A DNA stretch of 64,000 nt, taken from positions 1,240,001 through 1,304,000 of the forward strand of contig CP069394.1 of the NCBI GenBank assembly GCA_016887485.1. Reading direction: 5' to 3'. This stretch comes from Chloroflexota bacterium. Its GTDB lineage: Bacteria > Chloroflexota > Anaerolineae > Anaerolineales > Anaerolineaceae. Below are positions 18,538 through 26,726 of this stretch, in pieces (position 1 is the first letter of the stretch; each line of letters starts with the position of its first letter). The notes beneath the pieces were generated by a model. The model was not told where the DNA came from, ran no database searches, and saw only the letters and a program-made list of their open reading frames with translations. Position numbers and translations under genes: made by a program.

Positions 18538-19563
18538 CTATTCATTTGTACTATTTGCAAGCAAAAATGCATTAGTAAGTTCGACAATAAGGTCTGCATT
18601 TTGAATGTATATAAAGTGGTTACCATTAATAATTTTGTATTCTGCTTGTTCACCAATCCGCGCGAGATGATCATATTGGTATTCTTGTGGGGTCATATTC
18701 ATCTGCCTAAGTTGCGGATTGGATGTCTCAAATGTCTGTCTAGAGATCAACTTCAGATATGGTATATTTTCAGGAAAAGGCATTTCCATGGTTTCTTTAA
18801 TAAACTCTGCTGAATTTGCAATTTGCTCAAAAGTAGTAGCATTCATTGTGAAACCCGCAAAGATAAGCGAGTCTTGAATTTCTTTTTCTGTATATCCATT
18901 AGCAAGCAGATCCTGTTTGTTAATTATTAATGGCCCGAGAATTGAAGGGATTCCTAATACCTGCTGGATTTTTGCAACGGGAAGTATCGATTTCACAAAA
19001 GCTGGCATTTCTGCATAATGTGCAGTTGACGTACTATCCAGAGAAATAATTGCTTTCACTTCATCCGGGTATTTTGATGCATAATACTCACTATAAACAC
19101 CAGATATTGAATGTGGCATTAATACATACGGCGGCTCAAAACCGGCTTGTTTTAGGGCTTCCCTAATTTCTTCAACGTAGTTTTCAGTGGTTCGGGGTTT
19201 TGAAGTCTCGGTACTAAAACCCATTCCAAAATACTCTATACAAACCACCGTATACTTGGTACTGAGTTTTCGCATGAGGGGAGAAGAGTCGGCAGACGGA
19301 AGTGATAAACCTAATCCCGGTAGAAAAACAATTGTCTGTTCGCCTGACCCCATAGAATAAACATGCATCTTTCCATCTTCCACATTGACTAATTGGCCAT
19401 AGGGCTGAATATCTTCTTTTTTTGTTCTGAAATATGTGGAGTGAAGAATTGCTCCAATAAATAAGAAAACAGCAACCCCAGCAGCCATTATTCCAAAAAT
19501 TTTAAGTATCATTCTTTTTCCTTTTTTTGATTTGTGTAAACTTGCTTCATTTTTTATATTCAT
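18538..19563 (-). CDS. Membrane-anchored alpha/beta hydrolase
   Basis: 341 residues. After a basic N-terminus comes one membrane helix (FGIMAAGVAVFLFIGAIL) and an alpha/beta hydrolase domain: QTIVFLPGLGLSLPS, YFGMGFSTE, and a nucleophile elbow VLMPHSISGVYSEYY that reads H-S-I-S-G, with a late NGNHFIY histidine. The start could instead be the ATG at 19512, which has AAAGGA 6 bases upstream. It resembles the 17.3-18.4 kb gene only in fold. The substrate is unknown. Confidence 0.8.
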   Translation of the reverse strand: MNIKNEASLHKSKKGKRMILKIFGIMAAGVAVFLFIGAILHSTYFRTKKEDIQPYGQLVNVEDGKMHVYSMGSGEQTIVFLPGLGLSLPSADSSPLMRKLSTKYTVVCIEYFGMGFSTETSKPRTTENYVEEIREALKQAGFEPPYVLMPHSISGVYSEYYASKYPDEVKAIISLDSTSTAHYAEMPAFVKSILPVAKIQQVLGIPSILGPLIINKQDLLANGYTEKEIQDSLIFAGFTMNATTFEQIANSAEFIKETMEMPFPENIPYLKLISRQTFETSNPQLRQMNMTPQEYQYDHLARIGEQAEYKIINGNHFIYIQNADLIVELTNAFLLANSTNE

Positions 19564-19673
19564 TCTTTAATTGCCTTTTATCTATCCAACAAATTTATGA
19601 AATGTAATTCGTACCATCTAACCATAGCCATTGGTACCTTATAGATAGGAAAATTTCTGTAGAGGGGCGTAAT

Positions 19674-20297
19674 CTAGTTTCCTTCCGGTAATTCCAGCAC
19701 GAGATCTTCAGTGAATACAATTTCTCCCTGGGCGTCATAGGCTGTAATCGTCGTCATGTGAGATTCGCCATTGCGCACAATGAAATAAGTGCTCATATAC
19801 ACCTCAACCGCCTGCTCCTGGCCATCATCCCACATGACAGCGACCTTAACAATCTGTGGATCGCACACATAGCCAAAGACGGTGGAGTACCGATCCCCAA
19901 ATAGTGATGAATAGCCCCAGCTGCTGACCACGGTTATGGGCGCAGGATTCTCTGAGTTGTTAATTTCATGGCAGAGTCCAGCACCGTTATTAATTTTCCA
20001 GCCTGCAATTGAATTATGTTTGACCTCAAGCACCACTTCGCATTTCTCTTGACCAACTCCCTGGCGTTCGCCATCATATTGAACCAAGATCAGCGCTGCA
20101 TCATTATGTTCGATGGTTTGAATAGATTTCACAGAGTCTATTGTGACCGTAAAACCATCTTCGCGATTCTCTTGGATATAGCGAGTAGCTATTTCTTCCG
20201 GTGAGGAAATAAAAATCTGCAATTGTTTAGAACACCCGATTGATAGCATCGGTAGGAAAATAAGTAATGCAACGAAATAAATCTGTCTCTTAATCAT
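19674..20297 (-). CDS. Lipoprotein of unknown function
   Basis: 207 residues with a lipoprotein signal ending LPMLSIGC (Cys ~22). The mature part (ATRYIQENREDGF onward) looks like a small alpha/beta secreted domain followed by a beta-rich half with SSWGYSSLFGD and VFGYVCDPQ. I recognise no family. A decayed paralogue lies 2.2 kb upstream on the same strand (22.26-22.57 kb) and keeps gapless alignment over ~70 residues, so the gene was duplicated once within the island and this is the intact copy. Confidence 0.7.
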   Translation of the reverse strand: MIKRQIYFVALLIFLPMLSIGCSKQLQIFISSPEEIATRYIQENREDGFTVTIDSVKSIQTIEHNDAALILVQYDGERQGVGQEKCEVVLEVKHNSIAGWKINNGAGLCHEINNSENPAPITVVSSWGYSSLFGDRYSTVFGYVCDPQIVKVAVMWDDGQEQAVEVYMSTYFIVRNGESHMTTITAYDAQGEIVFTEDLVLELPEGN

Positions 20298-21389
20298 CTT
20301 TCTTTTTAATCCTTATAATAGTTTTTTAATTAATTTTACGAGCAGCATTCCCTTAGCATTATCATGGGCCTCTACCACTTTCCCCATCATATCCTTCGGG
20401 AGGGCTTGTCGTCGACTATCAAAAGATAGGGATAGGGTTTGTTATTTCTAGAAATGGTAGATCCTACCAAAAATGATAAGAGGTTAATTATGTGAGTCGA
20501 TGACTGAGTACTTCCCCAAAAAGCATACCAACAAAAATATTTGCTGTTTATGGATCAATTCCTTTTTTTAAGTTGATTAAATTCGAACTTCGCTCTGGTT
20601 TTAAATCATGTGAAATCCAACCCAAGTCCGGCAAACTAGTAAATAAATTTCTTGTCTTCTCCTCTTTTCCGAGTCACTACCTTAACCTTTCGATAAAAAT
20701 GTCCAAGTTTTTAAATTTTGGTTTAGTGAAATTAATTACTCGAAAGTTCCGAATGATCAAGAAATAATTTTTATATTCAAAATGATGTGTGTTAAAAATT
20801 TTCATAAAGCTATAGTAAATCTTCTATAGTCTGCTTCTGCATAACCTAGAAAGAATTGGATTTTCTATTTACGAAAGCCAATTAATGTAATTTGTTCTTA
20901 TCGGATATCTGACTATTCAAAACAATTTTGCAAAGAAACTAGCGACAGATCAACTGATTGATCTTTACCCACCTTGATCTTCAACCTATTGATTAGCTCT
21001 CTAGTAAACAGCTTGAATCGCCGCAGGATCATGGTGTACTCCAATCCTGGCAACAATTATTTTATGCCTTATTCGCCATGAAATTGGCGGTGTTCTGACA
21101 GTATTTCAGAATTGGTCCAAGATTCAAAGATGCAGCTATTCTCATCTCCTCAGGATTAAGATGTAATGGCAAACGGCATACTCAAGCCGATTAATATTTC
21201 CTCAATTCAATTCTATCGCTTATCATTAGTGACCGCGTTCGTGATAGAAATCGACGAGAAGGAGGAAATCTGTAGAATTTTTGTAAATATTTTTCCACAT
21301 TAATAAGTGTCAACGGTTCCTCCAGAGAGATTGTTGGATAGATCTGCTGTTATTGGAATTTATGGATTGCAATGCAAAATTTAGGTATT
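20298..21389. other. Gene-poor 1.1-kb stretch
   Basis: AT-rich with no convincing gene. The segment 20391-20440 resembles 22635-22690, the equivalent upstream region of the decayed lipoprotein paralogue. A 40-codon open stretch on the minus strand ending at 21069 (with LNPEEMRIAASLNLGPILKYC) looks protein-like and may be the tail of a lost gene. Confidence 0.5.
21069..21190 (-). pseudogene. Possible C-terminal gene remnant
   Basis: An open stretch of about 40 codons encoding LHLNPEEMRIAASLNLGPIL and ending TANFMANKA-stop, with a stop just before it and no gene-length frame around it. The residue pattern is protein-like and helical but I cannot name the family. Confidence 0.25.
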
Positions 21390-22019
21390 TTATTTAGTAA
21401 AGGACTCAAATATTGCTATTGAAAATAGCAGAAACTGTATTGTGTACACAACGAGTCGTTCCGTAAATCCCATCACATCTAACCCCATACCCATTGCTAT
21501 TGGGTTGAACAACCCAAAAATGGTAACCAATACAGCCATCACAAAAAGGTATTTACCAAACTTTTTTGTCGTTTCCTCTTTTTTATAGCCAGTAGCAACC
21601 AAGAAGGAAAATACTATTGTAGAAATAACAACAATCACAGTAACTACTATGTGCATCTTGTTTTGAAATGTCATAACTGTCTTGTCGCTTGTCAGTGGAA
21701 ACAATTTGTACCCTACCAGTGATACTACCTCCATAAACATTAGCACGAGGTAACCGGATTTTATCAACTTGTTATATTTTCTAAATGCTCTTATTAACAT
21801 ACCCGCTACAAAAAATATACTACAAAAGCCATAAATAGCCGTAAAAACGTTAAGCAATCCAGCATTAGGCGCGCCTACAGCAGTTAAAGCACTGATATCT
21901 GTGGTTATTGGATTGTATTCATTCCACAAGATGTTTCCAAGTACTGTATGTGTGGCGTAAAAGAAAATGGCCAATAATCCAAAGAATATCAGAACTTTCT
22001 CGATTTTTTGTCTATTCAT
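21390..22019 (-). CDS. DUF998-like membrane protein
   Basis: 209 residues with six hydrophobic helices. The first ends THTVLGNILWNEYNPITTDISALTA, and a conserved-looking loop before TM4 reads YKLFPLTSD. This layout and the NP/D-S motif after TM1 fit the DUF998 family, whose function is unknown. The ATG at 22019 has AGGTGG 8 bases upstream; a GTG four codons earlier is the alternative. It sits between the intact lipoprotein gene and its decayed copy, all on the minus strand. Confidence 0.65.
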   Translation of the reverse strand: MNRQKIEKVLIFFGLLAIFFYATHTVLGNILWNEYNPITTDISALTAVGAPNAGLLNVFTAIYGFCSIFFVAGMLIRAFRKYNKLIKSGYLVLMFMEVVSLVGYKLFPLTSDKTVMTFQNKMHIVVTVIVVISTIVFSFLVATGYKKEETTKKFGKYLFVMAVLVTIFGLFNPIAMGMGLDVMGFTERLVVYTIQFLLFSIAIFESFTK

Positions 22020-22259
22020 GAAATTTTCCACCTATTCATTGTTATATTAATTTATTAAAAAACTAATTCTAGTGATTTCAATCACTTTTTAGTATTAGTG
22101 TAGATATTCCAAATTTAGTATCACATTGAAGTGAAAACCTTTAAGAACAGCCAATTATGCTATGCCCCTCACCTAGGGCATCTGATTATACCTATCGTTT
22201 TATATGGTAATGAATTTCACAATTTGGGGGCCCAGCGGATAACCAAGAACGGTTGAATA

Positions 22260-22570
22260 ATTATTTTCAAAAAGTGAGTATCCACAATTGCGAAATACTG
22301 AAATAAGTATATTGTCCATAGAGTTGTCAACCACACAAAAGAGTCTGGAACCATTATTTATTTATTTTTCAGCCAGTAACCAGGTTACTCTTTACCTCCG
22401 ATGCCATTTCTCATTTCTCTGGCCCACTCTCATGTCGTGCTCCGCTGTACTAGACCAAGGTCAGCACAAACCCTTTCTTATAGACGGGTTGAGTGGTTTT
22501 CATAGAGCTCTTTATGATGGTAAAGTCATCATTAGACATCTCTTGAATAAAATGAATGACCGTTTCTAAG
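22260..22570 (-). pseudogene. Decayed paralogue of the 19.7-20.3 kb lipoprotein
   Basis: On the minus strand one frame gives VIHFIQEMSNDDF ... V*YSGARHESGPEK*EMASEVK ... G*KIN, which aligns without gaps to the intact protein from RYIQENREDGF to GWKIN. Three stop codons replace Gln (22450-22452), Cys (22411-22413) and Trp (22369-22371). The region upstream (22635-22690) still resembles the intact gene's upstream DNA, but about 125 bp that would encode the start and signal peptide are missing. The match fades below 22360. Confidence 0.75.
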
Positions 22571-23031
22571 TACAAAAGCACTAGAGCTTGTACATCCTTT
22601 GGGTATTTTCAGGGCTGCTCCCATAATTCAAAGCATATCCTCCCTAATAGCCTCTCGTCTACTATCAAAGGATATGGATAGAGTTAGTCTTTCTCACAGA
22701 TATTTTCAACAAAATCGGAAAGTGAAAACTCCAGGTAATAGTTTCCTGGGAAATTCGGTCAAACTAAAAAACATAAAAATTCCCACTTTTCGATTTTCGC
22801 TTTTATAACTTCCCACATAATCAGGTTATCTACTGTTTCGACAATCAAAGGCTTAACCACTCGGACCCAGAGATCAGCCCTTTACCTTTTTCTCATTCTT
22901 CTTTATCTATGTTACTCCCCCAGATGACAAATTAAACTATCCCCGCAATATATCTTTTGATAGGCGAGATAAATTGCGCAGCTCTCTAATATATATAAGA
23001 AAACATTCTCTTTAAATTTAAGGAAACAAAT
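22571..23031. other. Intergenic region before the MFS gene
   Basis: AT-rich, with no gene. It holds the duplicated upstream segment of the decayed lipoprotein (22635-22690) and, near its right end, the start region of the plus-strand MFS gene (AAGGAAAC just before its ATG). Confidence 0.5.
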
Positions 23032-24315
23032 ATGGCAAAGCAATTCTCAATTAATGATGGAAAAAAATGGAAAACAAAATTTTTTACGATCTGGGGAGGT
23101 CAAGCATTATCAATTTTAGGTAGTCAATTGGTGCAATTTGCACTTATCTGGTATCTAACCATACAAACCAGTTCAGCAACAGTGTTGGCAACAGCTCAAT
23201 TGATTGGCATTTTACCTAGTGTGATCCTCGGCCCATTCATCGGCACTATGGTAGATCGCTTGAACCGCCGCTGGATTATGATCATTGCGGATAGTGTAAT
23301 AGCGCTCGCCACAATCACTCTGGCGGTGTTGTTCGCAATAGATTTAGCGACAATCTGGCATATATACGGTGTACTGTTTATTCGATCCGTGGCTGGTTGC
23401 TTCCATGGATTTGCGATGAGTACTTCAACTTCACTTATGGTTCCAGTGGAGAGCTTGACGCGCATCCAGGGAATCAATCAAATGATGACTGGCGGCATGA
23501 ATATCATCTCCGCCCCGATGGGTGCGTTGCTTATTTCAGCAATGTCACTACAAAACATCCTTGCAATTGATGTGATCACCGCAATAATTGCAATTCTCCC
23601 TTTATGTTTCATTTCAATACCTCAACCTGAATCCATTGAAAGCGGAGAAATCAAATCTAGAACACAAACAACAATTTGGCAAGATTTCAAGACTGGTCTT
23701 CGTTATTTATTAGGTTTCCAGGGATTATTGATAGTTGGTTTAATGTCGGTAATCTTAAATTTCACAATAATCCCCGCTTTTTCACTTTTACCTTTGATGG
23801 TCAAGGAATATTTCAGAGGTAATGCCATCCACCTCAGCTGGCTAGAATCAGCGATGGGTATTGGGATGCTTTTGGGAGGGTTTCTTCTGAGCACATGGGG
23901 TGGGTTTAAGAAGAAAATCATCACTTCGATGATGGGTGTAATTGGCATGGGGGTTGGTGCGTTGATACTTGCTTTTGCGCCATCATCATTGATTTATATC
24001 GCAGTTTTCGGCACTCTGCTTGTAGGTTTTATGCATCCAATCACAAATGGCCCATTATTTGCAGTGATCCAGACCACCGTCAATCCAGAAATGCAGGCCC
24101 GGGTAATTTCTCTCTTGACCAGTGTTTGCGGAGCAATGTCACCCATTGGATTGATGATAGCAGGCGCTACATCAGATAAGTTTGGAATTCAAACATGGTT
24201 TTTTATCGGTGGTTTACTTTGTGTTCTGATGGGCATCACGGGATTCTTAATCCCAGCAGTTATGAAAATTGAACAGGGACATCATCAATTGACAACCATT
24301 GAGGATCAAGCCTAA
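23032..24315 (+). CDS. MFS transporter, macrolide-efflux (Mef)-like
   Basis: 427 residues with 12 predicted helices. The N-terminal FFTIWGGQALSILGSQLVQF and the loop GTMVDRLNRRWIMI are typical of the Mef/enterobactin-exporter-like MFS_3 group; the second half repeats the pattern (GGFKKKIITSMMG, ISLLTSVCGAMSPIGLM). These are proton-driven drug or siderophore exporters; the substrate here is unknown. AAGGAAAC precedes the ATG. It is monocistronic and convergent with the acetyltransferase gene downstream. Confidence 0.88.
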   Translation: MAKQFSINDGKKWKTKFFTIWGGQALSILGSQLVQFALIWYLTIQTSSATVLATAQLIGILPSVILGPFIGTMVDRLNRRWIMIIADSVIALATITLAVLFAIDLATIWHIYGVLFIRSVAGCFHGFAMSTSTSLMVPVESLTRIQGINQMMTGGMNIISAPMGALLISAMSLQNILAIDVITAIIAILPLCFISIPQPESIESGEIKSRTQTTIWQDFKTGLRYLLGFQGLLIVGLMSVILNFTIIPAFSLLPLMVKEYFRGNAIHLSWLESAMGIGMLLGGFLLSTWGGFKKKIITSMMGVIGMGVGALILAFAPSSLIYIAVFGTLLVGFMHPITNGPLFAVIQTTVNPEMQARVISLLTSVCGAMSPIGLMIAGATSDKFGIQTWFFIGGLLCVLMGITGFLIPAVMKIEQGHHQLTTIEDQA

Positions 24316-24333
24316 TAAACACCTTTAATCCAA

Positions 24334-24367
24334 AAACAGGGGCTGCCTATTTAGACAGCTCCTGTTT
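24334..24367. terminator. Terminator between MFS gene and GNAT gene
   Basis: A 12-bp stem with one G-U (24334-24345 with 24356-24367) and a 10-base loop, between convergent genes. It is flanked by A-rich sequence on the left and TTTGATTCTT on the right. Confidence 0.7.
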
Positions 24368-24443
24368 GATTCTTACATGCCCAACTAGATAATTTAGAAG
24401 AGAGATAAAACACAGAAGGTAGTGAAATTTGTCAACCTGTGTT

Positions 24444-25046
24444 TTATTTATTAACTCGTTTGAGTTGTTTTCTCATGATAAGCCCATGTTCAGTTTCTGC
24501 TGACACAGTGAATCCCCTTTTCTCGTACATCTCAAAATAACCACCGAAATCCGAAGATTGATAGCTGGCTTCTTTGTATGGATAAGCCTCCACAAAGTCA
24601 AAGCCATCATCTTCTGCATCCTTACACACACGCTCCAATAGAAGCGTAGCAATGCCCTGGCGTTTCATCTCCGGCGCAATCATGAAGCAGAATATGGACT
24701 TCACCTTTATACCCCTGCCAGGCTCCTCCAAAGGCACATGACTCATCAATCTTCGCCAACCTGCACATTTCAAGCAATCTGATTTCGTATTGGCATTACA
24801 CCATCCCACGATGGCATCATCACTATAAGCAAGATATCCTTGAATATTATTATCCCTAATATATTGTAGGGCCCATTGACTTCTTTTCTCCGCTGTTGAA
24901 AAATCTTTACCCTGACAATCATCGTTGCACCAACATACACAATAGCATTTATGTTCATCTACATAATTATCATGTGGTGTAGCAGTAAAAAATTGTACAT
25001 ATTCTGCTGCAAGGTCAGGGATTAACTTTTTTATCTCAATATCCAT
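24444..25046 (-). CDS. GNAT-family N-acetyltransferase with a Cys-rich insert
   Basis: 200 residues. The acetyl-CoA site is visible as FMIAPEMKRQGIATLLLERV, followed by a C-terminal YEKRGF-type strand (MYEKRGFTVSAETEHGL). Unusually, residues ~30-42 contain CYCVCWCNDDC, six cysteines in about a dozen residues, plus a CLKCAGW further on, which could bind a metal. GGAGG lies 7 bases before the chosen ATG at 25046. It is followed upstream by an alpha/beta hydrolase gene on the same strand (gap ~55 bp), a likely two-gene unit. The acceptor is unknown. Confidence 0.82.
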   Translation of the reverse strand: MDIEIKKLIPDLAAEYVQFFTATPHDNYVDEHKCYCVCWCNDDCQGKDFSTAEKRSQWALQYIRDNNIQGYLAYSDDAIVGWCNANTKSDCLKCAGWRRLMSHVPLEEPGRGIKVKSIFCFMIAPEMKRQGIATLLLERVCKDAEDDGFDFVEAYPYKEASYQSSDFGGYFEMYEKRGFTVSAETEHGLIMRKQLKRVNK

Positions 25047-25101
25047 TAATGGTCCTCCGCTTTTGTCTTTGGGACATGCTGCCATTAGTATCCACAATCG
25101 G

Positions 25102-26040
25102 TTATGGTAATTCTACTTCTTCAAGGAAGCCTAATATCTGTTCTCGATAAATTTGATCTTCCAATGAATTTCCCATGCCATCCTCCGCAAAGATAAGGTG
25201 ATCAGCACCTTCAATAAAGGAAAAGGTCACGTTATCGCCAGCCACTTCTTGTAACCAATATGCGTTTTCTACAGGAATTTGGCTGTCCAAAGTTCCATGC
25301 ATAACAAATACTGGGCGATTTTCAATTTTTGGTAAATCCGCCAATGGAGATTCGTTTACCGGCCAAACCCCATACACCGTCATAATACCGACTTTCATAA
25401 AAGGCTCAAAGATTTTTATGCCAACCTCAGGAAAGCCCATCATGCGCATCCCGCCACCCACCATTTTATCAATAGAAGAAAAAGCACTCACACTGATAAC
25501 CGCATCCACATCTGGGCGATACGCGGCAGTACGGATGGCCGTAGCGCCACCCATTGACAGTCCTAATAAAATGACAGGTTCATCAGCCAGGGTTGGATCG
25601 GAAAGGATCCAATCCAATACTGCTTCAACGTCTTGGGGCTCTTCAAAGGCCAGGCCGATCCTTTCTCCGCCACTCCGTCCGTGCGCCCGCATATCCAGAA
25701 CAAAAACCGAATACCCGGCATCATTTAGAAAAATAGCCTGCGGCAGCAGAATAGAAGCATCCATACCATCCATCCCATGTAATAAGATGATTATTCCCTT
25801 CATTTCCTCTTGCGGTATCCACCAACCCTCTAATTCAATCCCATCGCGACTTGTCAATTCAACGGTCTCAGCGCTTAATCCAAGCTCTTCCGGAGTATTA
25901 GCAAATTTTTCCACTCGATGCTCAAACGCCCCTTTAACAAACACAACTGATAAGGCATATAAACCAATTGCCAATACAACTAGGACCGCAACTAGCGTAA
26001 ATGTTAATCTTTTCCATGAAATAACTTTTCTTTTGTTCAT
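25102..26040 (-). CDS. Alpha/beta hydrolase (lysophospholipase-like), membrane-anchored
   Basis: 312 residues: an N-terminal membrane helix (LTFTLVAVLVVLAIGLYALSV), then the fold with IILLHGMDGMDAS, DMRAHGRSGG, the nucleophile LLGLSMGGATAI, VMHGTLDSQIPV (acid) and GADHLIF (base). The spacing is that of the serine aminopeptidase S33/BAAT-like hydrolases. The ATG at 26040 has GGGAG 8 bases upstream; the longer frame from the ORF start would cover that site. It is the first gene of the unit with the GNAT gene. Confidence 0.85.
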   Translation of the reverse strand: MNKRKVISWKRLTFTLVAVLVVLAIGLYALSVVFVKGAFEHRVEKFANTPEELGLSAETVELTSRDGIELEGWWIPQEEMKGIIILLHGMDGMDASILLPQAIFLNDAGYSVFVLDMRAHGRSGGERIGLAFEEPQDVEAVLDWILSDPTLADEPVILLGLSMGGATAIRTAAYRPDVDAVISVSAFSSIDKMVGGGMRMMGFPEVGIKIFEPFMKVGIMTVYGVWPVNESPLADLPKIENRPVFVMHGTLDSQIPVENAYWLQEVAGDNVTFSFIEGADHLIFAEDGMGNSLEDQIYREQILGFLEEVELP

Positions 26041-26726
26041 CACTTCTGCTCCCAAGACCATTATTCCTCAGTAAATCAACGGTTCTTCAAAATATTTTTT
26101 CAATTCACTTTGTCACAAAATTTAAATTCCACCATAGGGCAACCCCAGAAAATAATGCGTTATCGTCCCAGTATCTTTGACTTATATACGACTTCCTTCT
26201 TGCCAGTTTGATTGAAGCAATCTAAAAAATATGCTCAAAGAAAATGTTATTGAGTTTGAAATATTCATGGCGCATGCCTTCTTGCTGAAATCCCAACCTG
26301 TGAGCCAACCGATCCGTTTCTACTCCTGAAAACAACTCGGCAGTTTCTGTCAATTTTCTATTCTCCAAAACTCATTTCTAATTTGGACAATCCACAACCA
26401 CCTGGGATTACGCCATTTACTTCATAATATATTAATAACATGTTCCTAATTTGTTTCCGTTAAAAAATCGTTACAAAACATAAAAACAGGATGATCTACA
26501 GGTATTTTATGGACATTTTTTAGGCTGCCCGACTCCAATGAGATTTATTATCGGTTGTATAATTGGATTATTCTAAATATTGAAGTAATTTGAATAGAGC
26601 CATAAGATGTTTGTTTATTGGGGGTTTTTATATTTTTTCCGTGAACAGTCTTCGTCCTATCTTCTTGAGATAGACAAAGATACCGTCGTTAAGTAAACAT
26701 TTATATCAAATCAAGATAATTGAATT
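26041..26726. other. Intergenic region with an acetyltransferase remnant
   Basis: About 690 bp without an intact gene. The minus strand at 26222-26380 holds a GNAT-like C-terminal remnant (separate entry). The rest is AT-rich upstream DNA for the divergent hydrolase and the LuxR regulator. I see no clear operator. Confidence 0.5.
26222..26380 (-). pseudogene. C-terminal remnant of a GNAT acetyltransferase
   Basis: An open minus-strand stretch of about 50 codons ends FSGVETDRLAHRLGFQQEG then MRHEYFKLNN and a stop at 26222-26224. The RLAHRLGFQQEGMR pattern is the usual last helix and strand of GNAT enzymes. The N-terminal acetyl-CoA-binding part is absent and a stop precedes the stretch. Confidence 0.5.

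Noticed and set aside
22360-22452. Recoding of UGA (Cys/Trp) and UAG in the lipoprotein-like frame
   Set aside because: The three stops include UAG at a Gln position, the start and signal peptide are missing, and intact neighbours use UGA as a normal stop. Decay explains it better than recoding.
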